The notes beneath the pieces were generated by a model. That model worked only from the letters and a program-made list of their open reading frames with translations, ran no database searches and was not told where the DNA came from. A stretch of DNA of 64,000 bases from Flavobacteriales bacterium. Lineage in GTDB: Bacteria; Bacteroidota; Bacteroidia; UBA10329. Shown here piece after piece: positions 47,245 to 54,817 of this stretch. Location: positions 157,803 to 221,802 of the forward strand of contig JACJZQ010000004.1 in NCBI GenBank assembly GCA_020635495.1, written 5' to 3'. Position 1 is the first letter of the stretch; each line of letters starts with the position of its first letter. The translations under genes were made by a program, and so were the position numbers.

Positions 47245-49151
47245 TGCTGCCGCGATGGGTGCATAAACTCCTGATGTTCGCGGTATTTCAGTGGCATTTG
47301 GCGTTTGCCGTTGTCATTGATCGGTTCAACACGCCTGCTGTATTGTTGTCGTTTGCAGGGTTGTGGTTGGTTTTTCTGATACAATGGGCAGACCGCGAGA
47401 TCAGCGTGAAGCGGATGATCGCGCTGGGAATGCTTTTCCGAGGCATCTATCTGTTAACGTTCTCTGAGCTTTCAGATGATGTGTTCCGTTACCTGTGGGA
47501 TGGAATGCTATCTAACCAAGGCGTTTCGCCTTACGCGATTGTTCCGAGTGAGTGGCAAGATGCAGGTCTGAGTGAGTCATTCGGGCAGATGTTGCACCAG
47601 CTCAATTCATCAGAGTATTATTCGGTCTATCCGCCTGTGTTGCAGAGCATTTTTGCGGCAAGTGTTTGGTTGGGGAATGGTGAGGTTCTATCGTCCATCA
47701 TTGCACTGAGGATGTTTGTGTTGCTGACAGAGTTCGGTTCCATGCTGCTGATTTGGAAGTTGCTGCAAGCATGGAAGATGAACTCGCGAAACCTCATGCT
47801 CTATGCGCTTAATCCGTTGGTAATCATTGAGTTTTCTGGAAGTCTGCATGGGGAGGTTTTCATGGTCTTTTTCCTGTTGTTGAGTTTGTGGTTGTTACCC
47901 ACCCCTAGCCCCTCCATGGGAGGGGAAAGTGCTTCGAAAGGGTTTCTGTGGTTTGGTGCATCTGCGGTGGTATTTGGGTTGAGTGTTGGCACGAAGCTGT
48001 TGCCATTGATTTTCCTTCCGTTCTACATTAAGCGTTTGGGCTGGTGGAAAACCGTAATCTATGGTGGTGTTACGATGCTTGTTGCGGGACTGTTGTTCAT
48101 TCCATTTTGGACACCAGATCTGCTGACGAATGTTTCTTCCTCATTAAAACTCTACTTCGCCAATTTTGAGTTCAATGGGAGTGTCTATTACTTGCTCCGG
48201 GAGGTTGGTTTTTGGTATCGTGGATACAACATTATTGAACAGACGGCCGTGTGGTTGCCGAGAATTGTTCTGCTCATTATCCTGCTCATTGCTTTACTGA
48301 ACAAAGACAGAGAAACGCGCGGATTGCCGAAGCTGATGCTATTCGCGTGGTTCACTTATTATGCTTTTGCAACTACGGTACATCCATGGTATGTGGCGGT
48401 GCTGACAGTTTTTCTGCCGTTTGTGAAATATCGGTTTGCGTTGGGGTGGTTGATGCTGGTTCCGCTTTCTTACCACGCTTATGGTGGTGTGGATTTCCAT
48501 GAGAATGGATGGTTGCTGATGGTGGAGTACGTGCCGGTTTACCTATGGCTTGGGTTTGAGTTGCGATTGTTCCGACCGTTGGAACGCTGGTGGGCGTTGC
48601 GCAGAGCGGAGGTGAAACGTAAGCGGTTGTTGCCCTTTCTCATTCATGGAGAAAGCATATTGGAAGTGGGGGCGGGAAATGGGGCGTTGGTGAAGTTGCT
48701 GAGTGAGGAGGGAATGCAGCTATCGGCTCTGGATATTGAGGAAAAAAGCCTGTTCGATGATGTGAATGTTCAAGTTTATGATGGCCAGAAGTTTCCGTTT
48801 GATGATAGGAAGTTTGATGTGTGTCAGTTGATTACCATGCTGCATCATACGACCAATGCGGAGGAGCTGATTCGCGAAGCAAAATGGGTGTCCAATCGAA
48901 TCATCATCATGGAAGACATCTATGAGAATCCGTTTCAGAAATACGTTACTTGGTTTACGGATAGTTTGGTGAACTGGGAGTTCTTTGGGCATCCGCATAC
49001 GAACCGAACCGATATGGAGTGGAGGGAATTATTTGAACGGAATGGGTTGGTGGTGGAGAAGGTCGAGTATTACCGATTTCTGCTCTTTTTCAAGCAGGTA
49101 ACCTATGCGCTATCTCTCGCAAAGTCGCAAAGACGCCAAGAGAAGCACTAA
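47241..49151 (+). CDS. Fusion of GT-C membrane glycosyltransferase and SAM methyltransferase
   Basis: 636 aa. Residues 1-455 are a polytopic GT-C enzyme with about ten helices. Loop 1 carries the acidic motif DDVFRYLWDGML and GVSPYAIVP, typical of polyprenyl-phosphate-mannose-type transferases. Residues 460-636 are a class I methyltransferase: motif I ILEVGAGNGALVKLL (about 474), acidic motif ALDIEE, then FDVCQLITMLHHT, without membrane segments. The join follows a basic linker (RRAEVKRKRLL), placing the methyltransferase in the cytoplasm. Two oddities are visible: residues about 219-229 come from a palindromic repeat, and the last residues come from CGCAAAG-type octamer repeats. The fusion probably modifies the lipid-linked glycan or its acceptor. 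Confidence 0.85.
   Translation: MMLPRWVHKLLMFAVFQWHLAFAVVIDRFNTPAVLLSFAGLWLVFLIQWADREISVKRMIALGMLFRGIYLLTFSELSDDVFRYLWDGMLSNQGVSPYAIVPSEWQDAGLSESFGQMLHQLNSSEYYSVYPPVLQSIFAASVWLGNGEVLSSIIALRMFVLLTEFGSMLLIWKLLQAWKMNSRNLMLYALNPLVIIEFSGSLHGEVFMVFFLLLSLWLLPTPSPSMGGESASKGFLWFGASAVVFGLSVGTKLLPLIFLPFYIKRLGWWKTVIYGGVTMLVAGLLFIPFWTPDLLTNVSSSLKLYFANFEFNGSVYYLLREVGFWYRGYNIIEQTAVWLPRIVLLIILLIALLNKDRETRGLPKLMLFAWFTYYAFATTVHPWYVAVLTVFLPFVKYRFALGWLMLVPLSYHAYGGVDFHENGWLLMVEYVPVYLWLGFELRLFRPLERWWALRRAEVKRKRLLPFLIHGESILEVGAGNGALVKLLSEEGMQLSALDIEEKSLFDDVNVQVYDGQKFPFDDRKFDVCQLITMLHHTTNAEELIREAKWVSNRIIIMEDIYENPFQKYVTWFTDSLVNWEFFGHPHTNRTDMEWRELFERNGLVVEKVEYYRFLLFFKQVTYALSLAKSQRRQEKH
47896..47927. repeat. GC-rich palindromic repeat inside a coding sequence
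   Basis: The core CCCCTCC-ATG-GGAGGGG has perfect 7-bp arms (47909-47925) and is preceded by ACCCCTAG. Elements of this CCCCTAGCCCCTCC form are, to my knowledge, scattered between genes in Bacteroidota. Here it is read in frame as PTPSPSMGGE in a loop between two helices of the GT-C domain. Confidence 0.6.
49117..49140. repeat. Octamer repeats forming the end of the fusion gene
   Basis: TCGCAAAG, TCGCAAAG, ACGCCAAG in tandem. This is the start of a repeat-rich stretch that runs to about 50.0 kb, and it encodes SRKSQ-like residues at the C-terminus of the methyltransferase fusion. Confidence 0.55.
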
Positions 49152-49182
49152 GCACGAAGCATAGAAATTCGAAACGCGCGGG

Positions 49183-49224
49183 AATCGGAAATCGCTAATC
49201 GTCAATCGTCAATCGCAAATCCTA
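49183..49224. repeat. Period-7 tandem array
   Basis: Six heptamers in a row: AATCGGA, AATCGCT, AATCGTC, AATCGTC, AATCGCA, AATCCTA. They lie between the fusion gene and the 3' end of the small membrane protein gene. They are similar in period and sequence to the array at 41832-41859. Confidence 0.65.
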
Positions 49225-49225
49225 T

Positions 49226-49645
49226 TCAAGGAATCGGTTCGCGGTTGCGTTCTCCGATGATGAGGGCGGTGGAAACGCCAACAAAAAGGGCGCGGACAAT
49301 ATTGTAGGTGAATTCGAGCAACGCCCAGCCGGGTGAGGTGATGTTGAAGTCTCCGTAGTAGCTGGTGACGGTCAATCCTGTTAGGATACCCATCAGGAAA
49401 CCGAATTTCAACCCTTTGGTCAGTGGATTGCCGCCTTTGTAAAGCATGTGATACACATAGACGAAGACCAACGCGCGCATGGAGTGGGTGATGAGGAAAT
49501 AGGCCACGGGCATTTGCATGCGCTCGATGCCAAAGACCCACTCGTTGTACCAAGCCTCGAAAATGACCTCGTGCCACAATGCTCCGCCCAAAGCGAAGAT
49601 GAGCCAGGCAACAACGGTTGCTATGATAAATCGGACGAGATTCAT
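49226..49645 (-). CDS. Four-helix membrane protein of unknown function
   Basis: About 139 aa from the ATG at 49645 (MNLVRFIIATVVAWLIFALG). Four hydrophobic segments are visible: 3-20, about 43-62, about 78-97 and about 108-128. A conserved-looking GGALWHEVIF and TGLTVTSYYGDFN lie between them. No family recognised with confidence. Repeats lie on both sides, so the gene stands alone. Confidence 0.65.
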   Translation of the reverse strand: MNLVRFIIATVVAWLIFALGGALWHEVIFEAWYNEWVFGIERMQMPVAYFLITHSMRALVFVYVYHMLYKGGNPLTKGLKFGFLMGILTGLTVTSYYGDFNITSPGWALLEFTYNIVRALFVGVSTALIIGERNREPIP

Positions 49646-50071
49646 AATAGGGGGTAGCAAGTTTAAGGAAATATGCGAAGAGATAGGGCGGTGGTACGGT
49701 AAGAGAAATGTTAAAAGAGCAATTGGACGAAGGATGGATGATACGCGGTACTTGCGAAGCGATGAGTGGAATTGGGGGAACCAGAAGATGTAGTTGGGGA
49801 ACCGTTAGCGGTAGTTACACAACCATTAGCGGTAGTGGGGAAACGATTAGCGGTAGTGGGGAAACGGAAAGCTGTAGTTGGCTAGCGGTGAGCGGCTGTT
49901 GCGGCACTGCAAGAGCCGATTGTTGAGCACGAAGGGCCTTGTGAGAAGATGGTTTTGTGCTTAATACATTTCGACTACGCTCAAGGCATCGCTTCTGCGA
50001 CCGTTCGGGGGGTCATTTCGCTTAGCGGGGCCGCGATTCGAATTCCTAGGCCCGCGAACAGTTGTAAAAAC
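49646..50071. other. Gene-poor, repeat-rich region
   Basis: 426 bp without a credible gene. It holds a degenerate 21-bp tandem array (49748-49915), then a stretch near 49968-49985 reading TTTCGACTACGCTCAAG, which resembles interspersed repeats seen in many Bacteroidota genomes, and a GC-rich tail before the hydrolase stop codon. Short open frames here (for example 49708-49926, Ser/Gly/Thr-rich) follow the repeat period and look non-coding. Confidence 0.6.
49748..49915. repeat. Degenerate 21-bp tandem repeat
   Basis: Eight units of exactly 21 bp without indels. The clearest five run 49790-49894, with a consensus near GTAGTKGGGAAACSRTTAGCG; units 49832-49852 and 49853-49873 share their first 14 bases. 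Outer units have decayed to roughly 13 of 21 matches. Because 21 is a multiple of three, an open frame persists through the array. Confidence 0.7.
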
Positions 50072-51373
50072 CTATAAGTAGGCGTTGTCTTTGCCTTTTT
50101 CGATGAAGTCTTTCTCTACCTTCTTCTTTACCATGTTGCGGATCCACTTCTTGAAGGGGGGCATCTCTTTGAGTTTGGGGTTTTCACCATGCTTCTTAAA
50201 GCGGTTGAAGAAGTACTTGGTGGCCAGCACCGCGAAGGCAGCGCAGGTGTTGTGGTCGAGGTGGTTGCTGAGGTTATTGAGCCGAATGTGGTCAATGCCT
50301 TTGCCGGTCATGACCTCATAGGCCTTCTCAGAGTTCTCATAGCTCACTTCCTTATCGCCTTTGCAGTAGCAGAGTTGCACGGGTGCCTGCGGTTCCCAAT
50401 GAATGAGGTTATTCTCGCGAAGCCGCACCTTGAACGGGTGGTCGGGGTCGTTCTTGTACTCTTCGATGAATTTAGGTTCTACCACTTTCATGGGTATCTT
50501 GGGTAAGACCTTGTTCAGGTCATCAAGCGTTTTGCTGTCATTGTTCTCAAAAAAGCCTGGAAAAAGCGTGTCGAATGGTTCTCGAAAGACTTCGTACGGG
50601 TCTTCGAGGTCGACAATGTTGTAAGCCTTTTGATACGACAGCATGAGGTACGGCAAGTAGAACGGCCGCGGATACTCTTGGAACATGTACTGCTCTTGTG
50701 CGCCCGTCATGTGGTACGCGCCCGACATGGGCGATGAGGCCGTGACCTTGAAGCGCGGGTCGGCCCGTTCTTCTATGTATTTATGTGCGGCAAAGGAGGC
50801 ATGTCCGCCTTGCGAGTAGCCGGTGAGGAACAGTTGGCCGTTGTGCTGCACGCCCAGTTCCTTGTTCAGCTCATCAATGGCTTCGAGAAAATAAATGAAC
50901 GCATGCGCCTCTGACCATGCGTGCTGGTACAGGTGCATGCCTTCGCCTTTGCCCAGGCCGTAGTAGTCTACAAACGCGGTGGCATAACCATCCACCGCAT
51001 GGGCCAAGCAGATGAACTGCTCGGAGTCTCCGTCAGATACTTCGCGGTGTTTGTGGATGCGGGTGCCGTGACCATACAGCATGTACGGAACGGGCTTGTT
51101 CTTCTTGGTTCGGGGAGCGTAGTAAATGCCCGATGCATTGCGCCACGTGCCGTCTATCCATTTCACACGGTAGATGATCTCGTAGATGTCTACATCGTTC
51201 TTAACGGGCAGCGCAATCTTGGGCACGCCCTTGTCTTTCCAAAGTTGGCTTACCGTCTTCTTGGTGTGCTGCTTTACCAGCTTGTAGCTGACCAGAAACT
51301 GTTCTGGTTCCGGGTCTGTGGCATAGGTGTGGAGTGCAAACAGCGTTGCGAAGAGGAAAGCTAGAATTCTCAT
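50072..51373 (-). CDS. Secreted alpha/beta hydrolase
   Basis: 433 aa. The ATG at 51373 gives a signal peptide (MRILAFLFATLFALHTYA); the frame is open further upstream but into non-coding-looking sequence. The nucleophile elbow GYSQGGHAS carries the catalytic Ser; an oxyanion-type YGHGTR lies about 110 residues in; an acidic residue and NHLDHNT with the probable catalytic His are near the C-terminus. The pattern fits secretory-lipase or peptidase-like hydrolases; the substrate is unknown. The C-terminus is strongly basic (KKKVEKDFIEKGK). Confidence 0.78.
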   Translation of the reverse strand: MRILAFLFATLFALHTYATDPEPEQFLVSYKLVKQHTKKTVSQLWKDKGVPKIALPVKNDVDIYEIIYRVKWIDGTWRNASGIYYAPRTKKNKPVPYMLYGHGTRIHKHREVSDGDSEQFICLAHAVDGYATAFVDYYGLGKGEGMHLYQHAWSEAHAFIYFLEAIDELNKELGVQHNGQLFLTGYSQGGHASFAAHKYIEERADPRFKVTASSPMSGAYHMTGAQEQYMFQEYPRPFYLPYLMLSYQKAYNIVDLEDPYEVFREPFDTLFPGFFENNDSKTLDDLNKVLPKIPMKVVEPKFIEEYKNDPDHPFKVRLRENNLIHWEPQAPVQLCYCKGDKEVSYENSEKAYEVMTGKGIDHIRLNNLSNHLDHNTCAAFAVLATKYFFNRFKKHGENPKLKEMPPFKKWIRNMVKKKVEKDFIEKGKDNAYL

Positions 51374-51423
51374 GAAATGCGATAGTGTTTCGGGCTGTCT
51401 AAGGTACGCGATAACCGAAGAAA

Positions 51424-52509
51424 TTAAACCTCCCCAGTAAGTGCCTTTACCACTTTGAACTGGTTGAAGAACTCGCCTACGAAAACACGGCCTATGCTGT
51501 AGGCAGGAATGGCGAGGATCATTCCGGCAATGCCCGCCACATTGCCTGCCATGAGGATGACAAGGAAGATCTCTAACGGGTGCGCTTTCACGCTTTGCGA
51601 ATAGATGAGTGGCTGTAGCACGATATTGTCGAGCGTTTGCATGACTCCGAAAACGATCATCATCTTGCCGGTAAGCCAAAGCAATTCGGTCATTTCGAGC
51701 CCAGCTCCGTTGGTTGAAAGTCCGATGATGATGCCGAGTGCCGCACCGATCATTGGTCCTACGTAAGGGATGACGTTGAACAATCCCGCTAGGAAACCGA
51801 TAAGAATAGCGTTATCGATACCCACAATGCTGAGTCCGATGGAGATAACGACCATCACAATGGCAATCTGAACTATGATGCCGATGAAATAGCGCGTCAG
51901 CAACTCCTTGCTTTTGCTCATCACCTTGCCGAAACGCTCCTCGTATCCAGATGGAACCAAGGTCATGATCATTCCTTTGAAGAGGCCTTGGTCTTTGAGG
52001 AAGAAGAAGGTGATGAAGGTGATGGCGAAGAAGGCAATGAAGATATCGCCTGTAAGGCCTGCCACGTACGAAAGGCTGTTGCCGACATCCGAAAGGTCGA
52101 ATACGCTTGTGAGGAAGCTCTTGACCTCATTTTCGATGACAATGGGCTGCTCCGTGAATTTGAATTGGTTGATGTAATCCTGTGCGGATTGAATGGGCCC
52201 TTGGATGCTCTCCAGCACTTCGTTGATGTTGACGTTGGAGAGTTTTCTCGCTTCGTCTGCCACCATGGGGATGAAGGCGCTTATAAGACCACCAAAGAAA
52301 GCAAGGAGCCCAAAAATGGTAAGCGAGGCTGCCGCTGCACGGGAGATATTTCTGCCCTTCACCTCGATTTTCAGAAGCAATCGGATAACTGGTTCTCCGA
52401 TAAGGGAGATGACACCTGCCACCAAGATGTATGCGATGATGGTGTGGAAATACCAGGCCATCGCCAAGAGAATGACGATGGCCACGATGTATATCCAGTT
52501 TCTTTTCAT
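51424..52509 (-). CDS. AI-2E family transporter (PerM-like)
   Basis: 361 aa, polytopic. Paired helices at the N-terminus (IYIVAIVILLAMAWYFHTII and ILVAGVISLIG), a mid-protein amphipathic region (about 90-150), and a C-terminal cluster with the family stretch GLFNVIPYVGPMIGAALGII and DNIVLQPLIYSQSVKAHPLE. The family includes TqsA and a range of unrelated exporters, so the substrate is open. It lies after ftsZ, separated by the palindromic element. Confidence 0.9.
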   Translation of the reverse strand: MKRNWIYIVAIVILLAMAWYFHTIIAYILVAGVISLIGEPVIRLLLKIEVKGRNISRAAAASLTIFGLLAFFGGLISAFIPMVADEARKLSNVNINEVLESIQGPIQSAQDYINQFKFTEQPIVIENEVKSFLTSVFDLSDVGNSLSYVAGLTGDIFIAFFAITFITFFFLKDQGLFKGMIMTLVPSGYEERFGKVMSKSKELLTRYFIGIIVQIAIVMVVISIGLSIVGIDNAILIGFLAGLFNVIPYVGPMIGAALGIIIGLSTNGAGLEMTELLWLTGKMMIVFGVMQTLDNIVLQPLIYSQSVKAHPLEIFLVILMAGNVAGIAGMILAIPAYSIGRVFVGEFFNQFKVVKALTGEV

Positions 52510-52520
52510 CTACTTCTATT

Positions 52521-52602
52521 CGTCATTGCGAGGAATTTGTCCGAAGCAATCTCCATCGGGATGCAAGGAGATTGCCACGCTCGTTCCTCGCTCGCAATGA
52601 CG
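52521..52602. repeat. 82-bp nested palindromic element
   Basis: Outer arms CGTCATTGCGAG (52521-52532) and CTCGCAATGACG (52591-52602) are exact complements. Inner arms GCAATCTCC (52546-52554) and GGAGATTGC (52567-52575) are also exact. The sequence CGTCATTGCGAGG...GAAGCAATCTCC belongs to a mobile palindromic repeat type found in many bacterial phyla. It fills nearly the whole ftsZ/AI-2E gap. Confidence 0.85.
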
Positions 52603-52611
52603 TGGTTACTT

Positions 52612-54738
52612 TCAATCTACCGACTTATGAAGGAACTCGTTGTTGTCACTAAGTCCGCCACGCGGGTTACCGTTCTCGTCCGTATCGCCATCTTCTTTTA
52701 CTTCAAATCGGGTTACCGAACTTTCAGAAGAATGAGGCGTGTCGTTCAAAGAGATGTTTCTGCGCTTGAAGGCAGGAACGTTCTCCAACTCTGCCAAGTT
52801 GCTTGGCGAACGGAATCGCTGGTTCATGTTACGAAGTCGCTCCATGCGCTCTTGTTGCTTGCGCTGCATTTCTTCGGTGTCTATCTCTGAATGCGATGCG
52901 GTAGGCGTTGGTTCAGACTCAGGACGTGTGATCAACTTCGGTTCGTTGGTCAGTTCATCCATTGTTTCTTCTGATTTGGCTCCCACAACGTTCGGGCCAT
53001 AGAGGTCGAACTTCTTCACTTCCTGCTCTGCTTTCGGTGTTTCGTTTTTCAATTCGAACTCGAACTCGGTAGCCGTTTCGGTGGTGATGATGTTGTCGTC
53101 CGTGTCGTCTTCCATCGGATCGTTCTCGGCAACAAATTCCTCTTCCACTTCATCCTGAACCGGGTCTTTGAAAAGTGAGAACGGCATCAACGTTGGAGTT
53201 TCTTCCTCCACCTCTTCGTTGAACTCAACTTCAGTCTCGGTTTCTGCGGTGAAATCAGGAGTCTCTTCCATTTCGAACGACTCCTCTTCCAATGCGGTTA
53301 TCTCATTCGCCTCATCCATGGTTGGTTCAAGGTCTGCCATTGGAGCGAACTCCTCAAAATCTTCGTCATCCTCGTTGTACATCGGAAGTTCCTCATCTTC
53401 TGTATAGCCTTTCAGCTCTGGGGCATCTGCTTCCAAAATGGCGTTGATCTCCTCATCGGTCTCATCCACCTTGTAGGCCATGATGGTGCTTTGCTCTTGC
53501 TTTGCTTCAGGCTCATCATCCAGCGTTAGCGTGTGCTTGATAACAGGCTCCACGGCTGCAGATGGCGTTTCATTTGTGGCGAAATTGTCTTCAGTAGATT
53601 CAGCATCACCTGCTGGTTTCAGCCTTTCGCTCAGCAATTGCGGACGGGCAGTAAGACCAGAAGGAATGGAGGTTTTCGCTTCTGTCTTTGGCTCCGTTCT
53701 AGGCGCCTGACGGTTGGTTTCCAGTACGTGACGAACCACGTTTTCCTTACCCGTCACTTTTTCCAATTTATCACCAGAGAACCCAGTAGCAATGATGGTC
53801 AATGTGAGCTTATCGCCCATATCCTCATCGGTGCCGTTACCCCAAATAACATCGGCATCCATACCTGCTTCTTCCTGAATGTAATCGGTGATCTCCGCTA
53901 CTTCGTCCATGGTAACTTCATCTTTTCCAGAGCTGATGTAAAGGAGGATATTACTTGCTCCGTAGATGTTGTTGTCGTTTAGAAGTGGAGAGGCCAATGC
54001 CTGCTCAACCGCTTTGATAGCACGGTCTTGACCTGAAGTTGTGGCCGATCCCATGATGGCCACCCCAGAGTTGGTCATAACGGTTCGGACGTCTTCAAAG
54101 TCAACGTTCACATAGCCTTCAACCGTGATGATCTCTGCAATGCCTTTTGAAGCGATGGTCAAGACGTCATCTGCCTGATGGAATGCTTCGCTTAGCTTCA
54201 GGTTACCGTACATCTCGCGCAGCTTATCGTTGCTGATAACCAGTACGGTGTCCACGTGTTTCTTGAGTTCGTCCAAACCTTTTTCGGCCTGCAGTCTTCT
54301 CTTCTTTCCTTCGAACGTGAACGGTACAGTTACGATACCAACGGTGAGGATTCCGAGTTCACGAGCCGCTTCTGCAATGATCGGTGCAGCACCAGTTCCG
54401 GTACCACCGCCCATTCCGGCCGTGATGAATACCATCTTGGTGTTGTTCTCCAACACTTCGCGGATATCGTCCAAGTTCTCGATGGCAGCGTTACGACCCA
54501 CTTCGGCCTGCGCACCTGCACCACGACCTTCCGTTAGGCTTGAGCCCAACGCGATCTTCTTCGGCACAGGGCTCATGTCGAGCGCTTGCTGGTCCGTGTT
54601 GCACACCACGAAGTCTACTCCGCGAATGCCTTGTTTATACATGTGGTTGACAGCATTCGAGCCGCCTCCACCAACTCCGATCACCTTGATGATGGAGCTT
54701 TCCTCTTTGGGGAGATTGAAATTCATTTCCTTAGCCAT
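52612..54738 (-). CDS. ftsZ: Cell division protein FtsZ with long acidic C-terminal linker
   Basis: Tubulin-like GTPase forming the Z-ring. The GTPase core is residues 1-320: GVGGGGSNAVNHM, tubulin signature GGGTGTGAAPIIA, and the T7-loop region NVDFEDVRTVMTNSG. The remaining 390 residues are a linker, very rich in Glu and Asp between about 400 and 590, more than ten times the E. coli linker. The chain ends NNEFLHKSVD, the Bacteroidota type of conserved tail that binds partners. Total length is 708 aa. The start is supported by a strong Shine-Dalgarno. The palindromic repeat element begins 10 bp after the stop codon. Confidence 0.97.
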   Translation of the reverse strand: MAKEMNFNLPKEESSIIKVIGVGGGGSNAVNHMYKQGIRGVDFVVCNTDQQALDMSPVPKKIALGSSLTEGRGAGAQAEVGRNAAIENLDDIREVLENNTKMVFITAGMGGGTGTGAAPIIAEAARELGILTVGIVTVPFTFEGKKRRLQAEKGLDELKKHVDTVLVISNDKLREMYGNLKLSEAFHQADDVLTIASKGIAEIITVEGYVNVDFEDVRTVMTNSGVAIMGSATTSGQDRAIKAVEQALASPLLNDNNIYGASNILLYISSGKDEVTMDEVAEITDYIQEEAGMDADVIWGNGTDEDMGDKLTLTIIATGFSGDKLEKVTGKENVVRHVLETNRQAPRTEPKTEAKTSIPSGLTARPQLLSERLKPAGDAESTEDNFATNETPSAAVEPVIKHTLTLDDEPEAKQEQSTIMAYKVDETDEEINAILEADAPELKGYTEDEELPMYNEDDEDFEEFAPMADLEPTMDEANEITALEEESFEMEETPDFTAETETEVEFNEEVEEETPTLMPFSLFKDPVQDEVEEEFVAENDPMEDDTDDNIITTETATEFEFELKNETPKAEQEVKKFDLYGPNVVGAKSEETMDELTNEPKLITRPESEPTPTASHSEIDTEEMQRKQQERMERLRNMNQRFRSPSNLAELENVPAFKRRNISLNDTPHSSESSVTRFEVKEDGDTDENGNPRGGLSDNNEFLHKSVD

Positions 54739-54742
54739 GTTT

Positions 54743-54748
54743 CCTCCT
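54743..54748 (-). promoter_or_regulatory. Strong Shine-Dalgarno of ftsZ
   Basis: The minus strand reads AGGAGG, 4 nt before the ATG. Full SD motifs are rare in this phylum, and most genes in this window lack one, so ftsZ is probably set for high, mRNA-independent initiation. Confidence 0.65.
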
Positions 54749-54817
54749 ATTTATTGGGTTAAGTAGATTAGTTATTTAGGGTATTAGTGAATTAGTTCTT
54801 TTTGGGTCTTGTAGCTC

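Noticed and set aside
49790..49894. Possible CRISPR array
   Set aside because: The 21-bp units are contiguous, with no unique spacers, and no cas gene is present.
49708..49926. 72-codon Ser/Gly/Thr-rich frame as a small protein gene
   Set aside because: It only follows the 21-bp repeat period and shows no start signals or conserved features.
51374..51679. N-terminal extension of the secreted hydrolase
   Set aside because: It would hide the signal peptide and reads through the AI-2E 3' end; the start at 51373 is far better.
51988..52890. 300-codon open frame opposite the AI-2E transporter and ftsZ
   Set aside because: It spans the palindromic repeat and two real genes, with composition of a shadow frame.
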